Shown in pieces: positions 1 through 10,567 of a stretch of DNA of 64,000 bases (position 1 is the stretch's first letter; each line of letters starts with the position of its first letter). The position numbers and the translations under genes were made by a program. Source of the stretch: Heloderma charlesbogerti (taxonomy: Eukaryota; Chordata; Lepidosauria; Squamata; Helodermatidae); the NCBI GenBank assembly GCA_026122225.1, contig JANEZZ010002696.1, positions 806,001 through 870,000 on the forward strand. Direction: 5' to 3'. The notes under the pieces were generated by a model that was not told where the DNA came from, did not search any database, and saw nothing but the letters and a program-made list of their open reading frames with translations.

Positions 1-18
1 AAATACATACATCTCAAT

Positions 19-831
19 TAGGGTTGACTAGGGATGTTAGAGAAATCCGCCGCGGATTCAAATCAGGCCAGATTCTTTGGAATCTGGCCTCAGGAATCCT
101 CGGCGGACCAGCCCCACTTACCTCTGCTCCTGGAGGATTCCGTGCAGGACGGCATGGCTGCTTGTTGCACCAGGAGCTGTTCGCCTCTGCGCCGACTGCC
201 TTTTTTTAAAGAAAAAATGGCGATCGGCAGGATGTTCCCATAGACTATTTAGCAAAATAGAGCCATGAATCTTGCGTATAAGTCTATGTAGACAGCTCTA
301 TTTTGCATATAAGTCTATGGGGACATCCTGCCAATTGCCTTTTTTTTTTTAAACCGGTGAAGGGCTCCGGTTGATTCAGGTAAGCAGCGGCTCTCGGCTC
401 TGCAGAGCCGCTCCACAAGGATTCCGGGGGGGGGCGGATCGCCCCCTCCCCCACAGATTCCCCACCGGAACGGATGGTGGGGAATCTGTACATCCCTAGG
501 GATGACCAGCTTTTGTCAAAGCCATTCCATTTGTACATGGATTGTCAGGCATCTTTCATTCCGTCATCTGCTCATTGGCAGAATCAGACTTTTTCGACAA
601 GAATTTCTTCTGTTTGCAAATGCACACTCGCACTAATGGACGTTAACTCAAATGTGCATTAATGCAAGTGTGCATTTGCAAATGAACGAAATTGAGTAAA
701 TTCCCCCCCCCAGTAAAAAATCGGTCCACAAGTCCGCACGACTCAGAAAAAGCTGGTCCACTGTGGAATCCGTGGGATCCACAGAAATATGAACTCATTT
801 GAATCCAATGTGGATTTCTCCAACATCCCTA
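19..831. mobile_element. hAT-like non-autonomous element, type 2 (host of a nested copy)
   Basis: Termini TAGGGTTG...CATCCCTA, flanked by atctcaat (11-18) and atcccaac (832-839), an 8-bp duplication with two transitions. The interior (ATTGTCAGGCATCTTTCATT...TTCTCCAACATCCCTA) matches elements at 4757-5191 and 43653-44043. A second element (29-498) is inserted ten bases inside its left end. No transposase coding is present. Confidence 0.75.
29..498. mobile_element. hAT-like element, type 1 (short form, 470 bp)
   Basis: Starts TAGGGATGTTAGAG and ends TGTACATCCCTA. The 8-bp target duplication gggttgac/gggatgac (21-28 and 499-506) is itself part of the terminus of the surrounding element. It keeps the subterminal hairpin (CAGGCCAGATTC...GAATCTGGCCT) but lacks the GATAGGCTACGTAA hairpin block of the longer copies. 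Confidence 0.8.
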
Positions 832-1199
832 ATCCCAACTAGCTCTTGGAAATGTCTTGCTAAATATCACTGGTGTTTTGTATTATTATGGTATGGGGCA
901 CACTGTTCTACTTGCAGTGCTTTAATGTGCCCTAATTCTGTGCTGACCATCATTCCTACACATAATACAAGGAAGCAGCACCGTTGCTGAGCTTAGAAAA
1001 TTACAATAATACTTATGCCCGCTCTTTAAAAGTTATGGGGCAGATTGTCACTTATTTTGCATGGCCACACTAAATAAACTAGTCTCTTTATACATGGTGG
1101 GGCAAATGCCAAGGTCTCATGAGGCCCACCAGAGCTGACTCCAGTTGCCCAACATCCCTTTTTCTTTATTTTGTAAACATTTCTACTCGGGTGGTGGGT
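832..1199. other. No feature recognised (intron 5)
   Basis: AT-leaning intronic sequence without recognisable coding, RNA or repeat family. Confidence 0.5.
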
Positions 1200-1525
1200 A
1201 GGGTAGCCATGTGTCTTACTTTACAGAGGATGGTCCTCTATTTGTAAGCATCCTCTATTTGAAGAGCTGTCCAGTCCAAGACTGGGTTTAAGATAAAGGA
1301 CCATAAGAAGAGAGCCTTGAAGCTGCCCATCAGCTGAACGGAAGATAGAGCAGGCATATAGGTCACCTGGTCAGTTTCCCCCAATATGATGAGATGTGTT
1401 GTATTTCTATTTAACTCATACTCATTTTTCTAAATTTACATCTATTTATATAAATTAAATATACCCAAATTTTATACAAATTTGTGTCCTCTTTTTTGTG
1501 TGATGTGTAAGTGGCCACCTTAGTA
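1200..1525. repeat. Unnamed interspersed repeat, copy 1
   Basis: Shares long similarity with 9300-9596 plus 10174-10260: CAGAGGA(T/C)(G/A)GTCCTCTATTTG, then GAAG(A/T)GCTGTCCAGTCCAAG, and AT(G/T)TGTCCTCTTTTTT near the end. The two window copies define a repeat of about 330 bp whose class I cannot assign. Confidence 0.6.
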
Positions 1526-1812
1526 GTGGGTGTGCTGTGTGAAGCAAAATGCTAGCCAAGGCTGCAGCTGTCTACCATCTTCATTTCACACTATGTCAGG
1601 ATCCAGATGCATTCTGGGAAAAAGAAGATGGTGGGCAGCTGTGGCCTCAGCGGGCACTTTGCTTCACACCACGCCCTCCACCCTAGTAAAAATTTAAAAA
1701 CAAAAAGGGACCCCTGTCCACCACCTCCTGGTAGACTTGACGGGGGTCACCAAGAAGACATGGCCCATCTGTCAAACCTGGCACAAATCCTGTCTAGGAT
1801 AATTGGTAACAG

Positions 1813-2376
1813 TAGAGCTGTGCACCGCTTCCGCTCAAAGCCTGAGCTCTGAGTCGAAGGCCACTTCGGGCCACTTCAACCCACCTCCAAAGCAGCACAA
1901 AGCAGGTCGAGTCACTCCAAAGCACTTTGCACAATCCAGAAGCCCAGCTGCGCCACAGCCCAGCCCCCAGCTCCTTACCTAGGTCCTCTGGATGAGTGCT
2001 GGCAGATGTCTTGTTGTTCCAGGGGGAGCTATTTTTAAATCGGTGACTCCCTGTATTTCTGGAAAATAATCCTGCAGGTGTTGGCTATAGCTTCCCTGGC
2101 AGTGGTGGCAGATCCACCCCCAGCGGCTCCCCTGGCAGCGGTGGCACGGTGGCTGCAGCTCCCCCCTGGAACAAGACAGCTGGTGGTGTGCATCTAGAGG
2201 GCCCAGGTAAGGAGCTGGGGGCTGGGCAGCGCATGGGGGGCACAAAGTGGGATTCGGATGTCCGAATCCCACTTCAGCTCTGAAGGCTCCCAAATCAGCC
2301 CAAAGTGAACTGTGCCCGCCTCGGAAGCCCTGAAGTGGCCTCTGAGGCAGATTGGGGGGGTCAATGCACAGCCCTA
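1813..2376. mobile_element. hAT-like element with TAGAGCTGTGCAC termini
   Basis: Inverted ends TAGAGCTGTGCACC...GTGCACAGCCCTA (in part TGCACAGCCCTA), flanked by ggtaacag and gataacag, an 8-bp duplication with one change. A different family from the TAGGGATG elements. It contains a GC-rich core with repeated GTGGCAGCGGTGGCA motifs. Opposed TTACCT and AGGTAAGGAGCT sequences lie in its two halves. No coding capacity. Confidence 0.75.
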
Positions 2377-2384
2377 GATAACAG

Positions 2385-3366
2385 CACATGTGGGCCTTCC
2401 AAAATGGGACAGAGTGGTGTATCACAAGAGACGTGCCCCTGGAAAACTGTGCCAGCACATCACATATTGAAAACATATTTTGATCTTATGAAAGTATTAT
2501 AATGCACCAACAATATTCAATAGGAAATCTGTTTTCCTTGACAAAACTAGAAATGAATGGGATGACAAAGAACTAACTTAGGATCTTGCTAACATCTGTA
2601 TTATCTGTGTCTATTTTGTCTTCCACAAAAGAAAGAAGAGATTAAAACAGATAAGGCTCCCTTTGATAAGTCAATCCAAGCAAGCCCCTTTCCGCCTTCC
2701 TCCAATTTCAAAGTGTACATCAGCTAAACTTGTGCATTAACAGGCAAATAAAATGTTCCTCTGCATTTTAAAGGAAGATATCTGATGCCCTGAAGAGAAG
2801 GGAGACAGAGTTGCTGCTCGTCTTCAGAATGAAAAACAGAACCCATACTATCATTCTCCAGCTGGAAAACGGCTGGGACTGAAAATTATACTGCACCATG
2901 GATGTGGGCCTTGTAAGGAGAACATGCATGGAGGATGTCAGTCACATATAGAGTAGCTGTGCAATTAATCACCCTCAGCATTCAGCAAAAGTAAAATCAA
3001 TCCAAGTAGAAACTCAGTTCTGCACAGGAGTCAGTGTCTTGCTGGAATCTGTCTGAGATAGTTACAAAGCCATAGATATACACACAGCTGCTAGCACAGC
3101 TGAACACAGAGAGCCCCCTGAGAACCTTGTCATCATAGACACAGATGCCGCTGCTTCCTGTTTATTATTACATTGTACGTTTGCATATAATTTACACTGT
3201 TCATTGCAGAGATATTTATTTTCATTGGAAGTTCATTTTAGAAGAACAGACATCTATCCCAAGGCAAATTCTTAATGTGGCAGTTGATATATCCTTAGAA
3301 GAAGCCATATGTTATAAAGCAGCCAAATGTTTACTGCCAGAAAGCTGGAGGTTGGGGAAGGAGGGT
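2385..3366. other. No feature recognised (intron 5)
   Basis: About 980 bp of intronic sequence. No exon with conserved HMG-CoA lyase residues and no recognisable repeat was seen. Confidence 0.5.
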
Positions 3367-3374
3367 GAAATAAC

Positions 3375-4241
3375 TAGGGATGTACGAAAGTTCCGCCATG
3401 GATCTCGGGGAGGCCGAATGCCAGCGCATTCGGCCCCCCGAAATTGGTGGTGGAATGGCCCGCCCCCTGCCCCCGCAGGACGGGACTTACCTTGGGCGGA
3501 TCTTCCTGGTGGCGGCGGTGGCTCCGGTGGCAGTTCAGCGGCGGCCGGTCTTCCGACCAGCTGCCGCCGCCATTTCCAGGTTAAAAAAAAAAACGTGATA
3601 GGCTACATAAATGTTTACGTAGCCTATCACGGCTGACTTATAAAACAACAACAAAAATGCGCATATGCAAATGGCGGCGGCCATAGCCGCCATTTGCGTT
3701 CCTTATTTCGGCACGTCTTAGTCTACGTAAAAATTTACGTAGACTAAGACAGCAAAAATAAGGGGAACGCAAATAGCGGAGACGCTACACTATTTGCGTT
3801 CCCCTTATTTTTGCCGTCTTAGTCTACGTAAATGTTTACGTAGACTAAGACATGCCAAAATAAGGAACGCAAATGGCGGCGGCCATGGCCGCCGCCATTT
3901 GCGTACGCACGTTGTTGTTGTTGTTGTTTAAATCAGCCGTGATAGGCTACGTAAATGTTTACGTAGCCTATCACGGCTGACTGCAGGGATGCAAATGGCA
4001 GTGGCTATGGCCGCCGCCATTTGTGTCCCTGCTAGCCAGCGGCCGGATGTCCAGCTGCTGGCGGAGCCGGCCGGCGGCTCCGCAGAATTGCTGCGGAGCA
4101 CAGCCGGCCGACCAGGATTCCGGGGGGGGGGAGGAATGGAGCGCCTCCCCCCAATCCAGGATTCCGGGGGGAGGGACGGAGCACCTCCCCCCCCACCATC
4201 AGCATAATCCCCGAAAGGTAAGTGATTTTTGTACATCCCTA
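3375..4241. mobile_element. Palindromic hAT-like element, type 1 (867 bp)
   Basis: Termini TAGGGATGTACGAAAG...TTTTGTACATCCCTA with a perfect 8-bp target duplication, gaaataac, at 3367-3374 and 4242-4249. The interior from about 3595 to 3985 is a palindrome of palindromes: hairpins with GATAGGCTACGTAAA arms, GCAAATGGCGGC arms, GTCTTAGTCTACGTAAA arms and GCAAATAGCG arms occur in order and then in mirror order about a centre near 3788. No open frame encodes a transposase. The hAT assignment rests on duplication length and terminal form. Confidence 0.9.
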
Positions 4242-4288
4242 GAAATAACAACATATAAAGGGGTAGAATATTCATGCAAAGTCTCCCA

Positions 4289-4468
4289 ATCAAAGTCAAA
4301 ATACAAATACAAAATATTCCAGATTGTAAAATCTCCCAATCTAGATTGTGAAGACTCCCAGTCTAGATTGTAAAGAGAGTCTCCCAGTCTAGATTGTAAA
4401 GCCTCCCAGTCCAGATTGTAAAGTCTCCCAAAGTCTTCCAATCAAAGTCAAAATACAAATACAAAATA
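4289..4468. repeat. Short tandem repeat block with flanking direct repeats
   Basis: Several units of about 24 bp built on TCCCAGTCTAGATTGTAAAG lie between two direct copies of CAATCAAAGTCAAAATACAA (4289 and 4440). This looks like local slippage in intronic DNA. Confidence 0.7.
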
Positions 4469-4756
4469 GTCTAGATTGTTAACAGTCTATTTCAACACCT
4501 GTTCTTTGTAAAGAGCCAAGTACATGGATAATATGATAATGGTGATGATGTATTTTAAAACTTTAATCTATTTAAAAACTTTCTATAATATCTGAGTTTG
4601 TAATGAACAAAGCTATAGATATGAAACAAAGCCCAATACACAAATTGCAACCCCCTCAAAAGAAATAAAAAATAAATACAAACATGAATACAGAGACTCA
4701 TAGCACCATGCTCTGTAAGGACTAGATCATCTAGTCTGATCCCCTGCAACTGCACC

Positions 4757-5191
4757 TAGGGATGTACAGATCATGTAAAATCCATTCTTTCATTTTGTAG
4801 GTTGTCAGGCACCTTTTGTCCTGTCATCTGTCCACTGACAGAATTGGATTTTTGTAGTTTCCACATTTGCGCAAATTGCGCAAATGTGAATGTGCACAAA
4901 CATGCATGTGAAAAATTGCGCAAATTCCCATAAAATGTGCAGATTCCCTCCCCCTTGTGCATTTTCACACTTCAGCCTATGGGGGAAATGAGTATTTTCA
5001 CCCGTTTTTTTTTAAATTTTGCATATTTTTTCCAGGACGAAATTTGCACAAAATTCCTGAAAGTTAGAAAAACGGTCCACAAGTCCGTGGAATCCACCCA
5101 ACAGGGGAAAAGCTGGTCTGCTGTGGGTCAGATTCATAAACATCTGAACTCATTTGGTTCCACTGTGGAAAATATTTCTCCAACATCCCTA
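4757..5191. mobile_element. hAT-like element, type 2 (435 bp)
   Basis: TAGGGATGTACAGATC...CTCCAACATCCCTA. The interior shares AGGCACCTTTTGTCCTGTCA and the GTCCGTGGAATCC-like block with the elements at 19-831 and 43653-44043. A target duplication is not clear here (actgcacc against caataaaa). No coding. Confidence 0.65.
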
Positions 5192-5269
5192 CAATAAAAC
5201 ATGCAGACAGATTCCTAACACCCTTTGATTTCATTGCCATTCAAACATCAGTGAATGCGTGCTGTACTG

Positions 5270-6395
5270 GAACCAGTGTTTTTTAGCTTGTTCATAAGTA
5301 ATTTGGAATTAGGTGTGAAAAGTGAAGTGGCCAAGTTTGCTGACAACACCAAATTATTTAGGGTGGTTAACAAAAAGCAATAGTGAAGAGCTCCAAATCC
5401 AAACTAGATGAGTGGCCATTAAAATGGCAAATGTGGTTCAGTGTAAGTAACTGTAGAGTGATACACATCGGGACTAAAAATCCTAAATTCACATATGCGC
5501 TGATGGGTTTTGAGCTGGTAGTGACTTACCATGAAAGGAGTCTTGGGGTTGTGCTGAAAGCTCAATAAAAACCATCAACCCATTATGCAGCTGCTGTGAA
5601 AAAGGTAAACTCCAGGTTGGGAATCATTAGGAAAGGAATTGAAAATAAAACAGATAATATTGAAACATCTTCATAGAATCATAGAATAGTAGGGTTGGAA
5701 GGGGCCTACAAGGCCATCGAGTCCAACCCCCTGCTCAATGCCATAGATTTGTCTTCATACAAATCTATGGCATAAGCACACTTGGATACTGTGCACAGTT
5801 CTGGTCACCCCATGTCAAAAAGGATACTGTAGAGCTGGAAAAGGTGCAGAAATGGGCAACTAAAATGATCAAGGGTTTGGAGAAACTCTCCTATGAAGAA
5901 AGGTTTAAAATGCTCAGGCTTTTTAACTTAGAAAAGCAGGTGAGTAAGGGGAAACATCACAGGTGTGTATAAAATTGTACATCATATTTTGCAGAGAAAG
6001 TGGATAGGGAGAAGATCATCTTTCATAATACTGAGTAGATAGGGAGAAGATTTTCTTCCTCTTTCATGATACAAAAACCTGAAATTCAGGACAGACAAAA
6101 GGACATACTTCATACAACGCATTGTATGGAATTCACTACCAAAAGATGTAGTAATAGCCAATGCAGACAGCTTCAAATGGGGATTAGACAATTTCATGAA
6201 AGATAAGGCTATCAATGGCTACCAGTCAGGACGACTGTTCATTACTCCCAGTATCAGAGACAGTACGCCTCTGCACACCAGTTGCTGGGGAGCACATGCC
6301 CCCATGTCCTGCTTTTGGGCTTCCCATGGGCATCTAGTTGCTGGACTAGATAGGCCTCTAGTCTGATCCAGCATGGTTCTTAGGTTCTTAGGATC
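5270..6395 (+). mobile_element. CR1 LINE, 3' portion, decayed
   Basis: Broken reading frames encode the end of a CR1 reverse transcriptase protein: a FADNTKLF-like start, DEWPLKWQMWFSVSNCRV, IHIGTKNPKFTYALMG, then LEKVQKWATKMIKGLEKLSY in another frame. The 3' UTR ends with GTCTGATCCAGCATGGTTCT. It is 5'-truncated, with many stops, and interrupted by a CR1 tail in the opposite direction (5673-5740). Confidence 0.8.
5673..5740 (-). mobile_element. CR1 3' tail fragment inserted in another CR1
   Basis: ATAGAATCATAGAATAGTAG followed by GGTTGGAAGGGGCC and CCAACCCCCTGCTCAATG is the reverse complement of the classic amniote CR1 3' end with its ATTCTATGAT repeats. It is flanked on the right by a 12-bp inverted repeat (GCCATAGATTTG at 5740 and CAAATCTATGGC at 5761). 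Confidence 0.85.
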
Positions 6396-7209
6396 TTTAG
6401 TCCAGCATTAAGTGGCAATAACCCCCTCTTAGCTGCACACCCAACAGGTACACTAACAATTGCAATCTGGCTTTAGAAAGTCATCAGCCAACAGTTTCCC
6501 CTGTCTTGGGGAGCCATACCAGCATTCAGAAAGGACAGAGTCATTAGTAATATTATTTTGTGTGGGATGCAAATGTGAGCTAGAAAATGTGAGCTATCCA
6601 AAGGTGAACTTTTTTCCCCCTGCAACCTCCACCTCAGAAGCTATATACTTCTGGTTACCAGATGGGCCTTTGTCTGATTCAGTACAGCTCTTCTCACATT
6701 CTTATGGAAGGAGCTATGGGAAGCATCCTAGCAGACATTACAATATTTAGCAAAAAAATTAAAAATGCTCTTTTACAACCCTTACTCCAATTTTTCTTAC
6801 AATGGTGTGAGTGAAACCAATTATGCAGAGAGACAGAGTGACTTGCCAAGACCACCCAGTGAGCTTCTTAGCTAACCAAGCAATTGAACTTATCAAAATG
6901 TAACACTTTATCCACCTGCATGGTACTAGCCCTCATCTAACTACAATGTATATTGCTTAACCTTTCCTCTATATATTAGGAAATGGCATTCACATTTCCT
7001 AATAATAATATTCAAGTGACTAGGTGCAAATTATATGCCATTTTCTACTGAGAACTACTCTTGTTAGTATTTAAATACTTGGATTTTCTGTGGAATCTAA
7101 TTAGATTTCGGAACAGCAAGAGATGTCATTATTAATTTAATATGTACACATGACAAGAGATATTGAAAATGTCAATTTTGGCTGTAGTCTGATGCAATTT
7201 CCCTAGATC
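6396..7209. other. No gene recognised; weak LINE 3'-end traces
   Basis: Intron 5 sequence. About 6645-6710 (GATGGGCCTTTGTCTGATTC) resembles a decayed CR1 3' UTR. The rest is unassigned. Confidence 0.4.
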
Positions 7210-7245
7210 TTAAGAACATAAGAAGAGCCCTGCTGGATCAAATCC
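7210..7245 (-). mobile_element. CR1 3' end stub
   Basis: GAACATAAGAAGAGCCCTGC followed by TGGATCA is the reverse complement of the common squamate CR1 3' terminus. Only a short remnant. Confidence 0.55.
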
Positions 7246-7275
7246 CACAATGGTCAATCAGATGTATGTATGGTA

Positions 7276-7745
7276 TGTATGTATTCATTCATTTGATTTG
7301 TACCCTGCCTTTCTACAAGGAAAAATGGCACTCAAGGCAGCTTACAATCATAAACCAAGCTTGATTAAAACAATAAAACAAATGCATTAAAACACAATTA
7401 AAAACACAATAACAGAATAAAAACAACATCCAACCCAATACACCCGCTTACATGCCAAAGACCTGCTTGAATAAAAAGGTCTTTGCCTGGTGGCGGAAGG
7501 ACAGCAGAGAGTAAGCAAACCTAGCCAGCCTCCCTTGGCAAGGCGTTCCACAGCCTGGGAGTGACCACCAAGATGGCCCTCTTTCCCATCACCACTAAAC
7601 ATGCCTCTGAAGGAGGCAGTCTCAAAAGAACAGCCTCTCCCCCAAGATCTTAAGACCTCGGCAGGCTTACATGGGAGAAGGCAGTCTTTCAGGTAGCCTG
7701 GTCCCAAGCTGTATATAGCTTTATAGGTCATAACCAGGCCTTTTA
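7276..7745 (-). mobile_element. L2-like LINE 3' end
   Basis: On the minus strand the frame [20 protein letters not shown] is followed by the conserved C-terminal L2-like region, then a 3' UTR ending in a GTAAGCTGCCTTGAGTGCC-like motif and GGTACAAATCAAATGAATGA. The corresponding protein piece in the longer LINE at 24150-24230 reads [20 protein letters not shown]. Confidence 0.75.
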
Positions 7746-7794
7746 CTGTCTTACTATTGACCTTAGTGACTAATAGTCAAGAGGTATACTATTC

Positions 7795-8215
7795 TGAGGT
7801 CAACAGTGAGAGATTCAAAGTGCTAGTTATGACCTATAAAGCTCTATGCAAAGGCATCCTCCAAGTGCCCCCTCAGAGGGAGGTTCAGAGGATGGCAACA
7901 AAGGAGAGGGCCTTTTTGATGGTGCCCCCCCCCCCCCGTTGTGGAATGGTCTCTCCAGTGAAGTCTGCCTGGTGCCAACGTTGTCATCCTTTCCGCACCA
8001 GGTTAAGACTTCCCTCTATGCCCAGGCATTTGACAGCATATGATGAGATTTTAACTGGTCCTAGCAACAACAAATTATTGTTGATTATTTTAAATTGTTT
8101 CTATATGTAAATGGCTTTTACCTTATACTTTATATTGTATTTTAAGGTTTTAATCTTTTGTAAACTGCCCAGAGAGCTTTGGCTACCAGGCCGTAGAGAA
8201 ATGTTCATCATCATG
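7795..8215 (+). mobile_element. L2-like LINE 3' end (inverted partner)
   Basis: The frame RFKVLVMTYKALCKG... continues to a conserved 3' UTR with CCCAGAGAGCTTTGGCTACC. It is frameshifted and 5'-truncated, and oriented opposite to 7276-7745 with the 5' breaks facing each other. Confidence 0.75.
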
Positions 8216-9299
8216 CCTCTGAACCTGGAGAGTCTATGTAGCCCTCATGAATTAAAGCAAATGAATTCCATATGTTAATTCTGCATTATGGAAAGAAGAA
8301 CTTGTTTAGTCTAATTTAAATCTACTGCTAATCAATTTCATTGGAAGTACTATTATGAAGTGCATAAGTTAGAAAGACTATAAAATGACCTTTATGAAAA
8401 GTATTTAGGCCACACAGTGTTTGTATTTCTTCTTTTAATAAGCACTTGAAATCTTTCAGTAAACACTTAAATATTTTGCACCGTTAGGCGTTCAGTGTGA
8501 CAGCTGGCAACATAAATGTTCTATATGATGGTTTAGTAAATGTTGGTCCAGCTGTGGCAACATGACAACAGAGTGAAGTCCCGCTGAAGCTTTCAACTCC
8601 ATTTTCCATTAAATTTGCCTATTGCCACTGATTTACACTTACTATATAAACTCTGGATTGCCAGGAAAAACAGAAAATAAAAACGGAAACTTCCACATTA
8701 TTTCTGAAAGTAGATTTCTAGCACCATTCTCATTGGCCAGTCTGCAGCAAATGGGAACAAGGGCTGCAGCTCTGTCGCTGCCTGTAGTGGTGGCAAACTT
8801 CCACCACACCCCTTATTTAAGGAGAGAGAGAAAAAGGCCAAAAGCCTCTGCTGCCTCATCTTAAACGATATTAAATTTCCCCACACTAAAATAAAAGGAT
8901 TTCGGTTTGGGCTTCATAACCCAACCTATTTTATGGAAATATTGGGAAAATAGGTTGAGTTTTCCAAGCCCAATTCTGAATTCAGGAACCCTGTTCCAAT
9001 GGGGTTTTCTATTGCCCTCACGAGACCCCAAACACTGCCCCCACCCCTTCCCCCATCACTTACCTGGCCTGGTGGAAGTGCCTACAAACTCAATGAAAAG
9101 CGAGGCCTTTCTGGCCTTCTCTCCCCACTCTTCCTTTTCTACTTCTGATATGGTTTAAGACAGCAGTTTTCAGCCTGGGCCATGTGACCTCCCAAAGGGC
9201 AATCTACAAATATTTGGGGGCATTTAGAACTCTAGGGAGGTAAATGGGGTGCATTTAGGATTTTAAGATTTTAGGAAGCCTTTCTATCTGCTTGCAATG
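8216..9299. other. No feature recognised (intron 5)
   Basis: About 1.1 kb. 8900-9000 holds some local inverted similarity (CCAACCTATTTT and AAAATAGGTTGAG). Nothing else is identified. Confidence 0.45.
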
Positions 9300-10260
9300 G
9301 TTTCTGACAGCCAACCTTTTACAGAGGACAGTCCTCTATTTGAAGGGTTGCGAGAGGACCATCCTTTATTTTAAGGTGTCCGCTATTTGAAGTGCTGTCC
9401 AGTCCAAGTCTAGTTTAAAGATAAAGGACTGTGAGAAGGGAGAGCAGGGGCCTTGAAGTTGCCCATCAACAGTGAGCACCTGGACAGCAGACTGAACAGG
9501 CAGGCACACAGGTCCCCTGGTCACAGTCTGCCCCACTATGAAATTGCATTTCTATTTAAATTACAATAATAATTTCTAAATTTGCATTAATACAAGTGTG
9601 AAGATTTGAGGCCTACAGAGGAAAGGGGAAAAATGTCAGGCCTGAAGGCCTGGAGGTTTTGGTTGGGAGGGAGTATCCCTGAGAGTAGTTTCATTTCCAT
9701 GGTTAAGTTTCAGTTTCATTTCCTCAGTTAAGTTTCATTCCTTCAGGTTTGATACAGTACTTTCAGTTCTGAGGGAGGATATAAAAAGAGAGTCAGAAGG
9801 ACCAGAGCAGTAAGAGCAGGGTTAGGAAGGGCAGAGCATGAAGAAGGAGCAGGAAGATGCAGCCTGAAGAAATCCAAGTACAGTTAGGGTAAAGGAACTT
9901 GATTTTGCAACTTTTATTTCCCCTTAATGCCTTTTGTATCACTCAGCTTTATTGTGTAAATACCTTTACTTGTGATTTGCTTGCTTTAACCCATCAGTAA
10001 AGTGTTGTGGTTAAACTTTGTCTAGAGTGTCAATCACCCCATGCCTACAGCCTAAACCCCACGTTATTGGAAAGCGGAAGGTAAAAGAAGGAAGGTGGGA
10101 TTCTTAAGGAGGCAAGAGATCTTTAAGGAGTTGTTCAGGAGGTCCAGGTCATAAGGGGAACCCTGACAACAAGTAAATTAGCATATGAAAATATATGCAA
10201 ATCTATGTCCTCTTTTTTTGGTAAGGGATTTCGTCTTTTTTGGTAATCCATATGTGGCCA
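9300..10260. repeat. Unnamed interspersed repeat, copy 2 (split by a solo LTR)
   Basis: Left part 9300-9591 and right part 10174-10260 together match the repeat at 1200-1525. The gap between them is filled by the LTR at 9597-10168. Confidence 0.6.
9597..10168 (+). mobile_element. Solo LTR (572 bp)
   Basis: Starts TGTGAAGATTTGAGG and ends GAACCCTGACA, i.e. TG...CA, with a 5-bp duplication acaag at 9592-9596 and 10169-10173. A TATA-like GGATATAAAAAGAG at 9777-9790 sits where an LTR promoter would be. No internal retroelement coding sequence lies next to it, so it is probably what remains after recombination between two LTRs. Retrovirus-like or Gypsy origin cannot be decided. Confidence 0.75.
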
Positions 10261-10567
10261 CTCTAATAACATCCCAGATCTTCAGTTTCTTTTCCAGATC
10301 CTTAAAAAAGTGGCACAATTCAAAATGGAAGCACACGGGCATGCCCCTCCCCACTTGGCAATAATAATGATAGCAGCAGCAGCAGCAACATTTCATTTAC
10401 AAAGGGACTAAAAATGTGTGATGAGCTTCCAGAAGAGGCACTGTATGACAAAGGTGAAACAGGTTCTCCCAAACAGTGCCAATTGGGCTCAAATAACACT
10501 ACAGAGTTGGCTGATAGCCATCAGATCCAAGGGTCTCACTGAATGTATGCCTAAAATTGGTTTATTG

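Noticed and set aside
1979..2476. 165-codon minus-strand frame
   Set aside because: Lies across the hAT-like element 1813-2376; Pro/Gly-rich by composition, with no transposase motifs.
3145..3636. 163-codon plus-strand frame
   Set aside because: It starts in unique intron and runs into the hAT-like terminus and hairpins; an accidental join.
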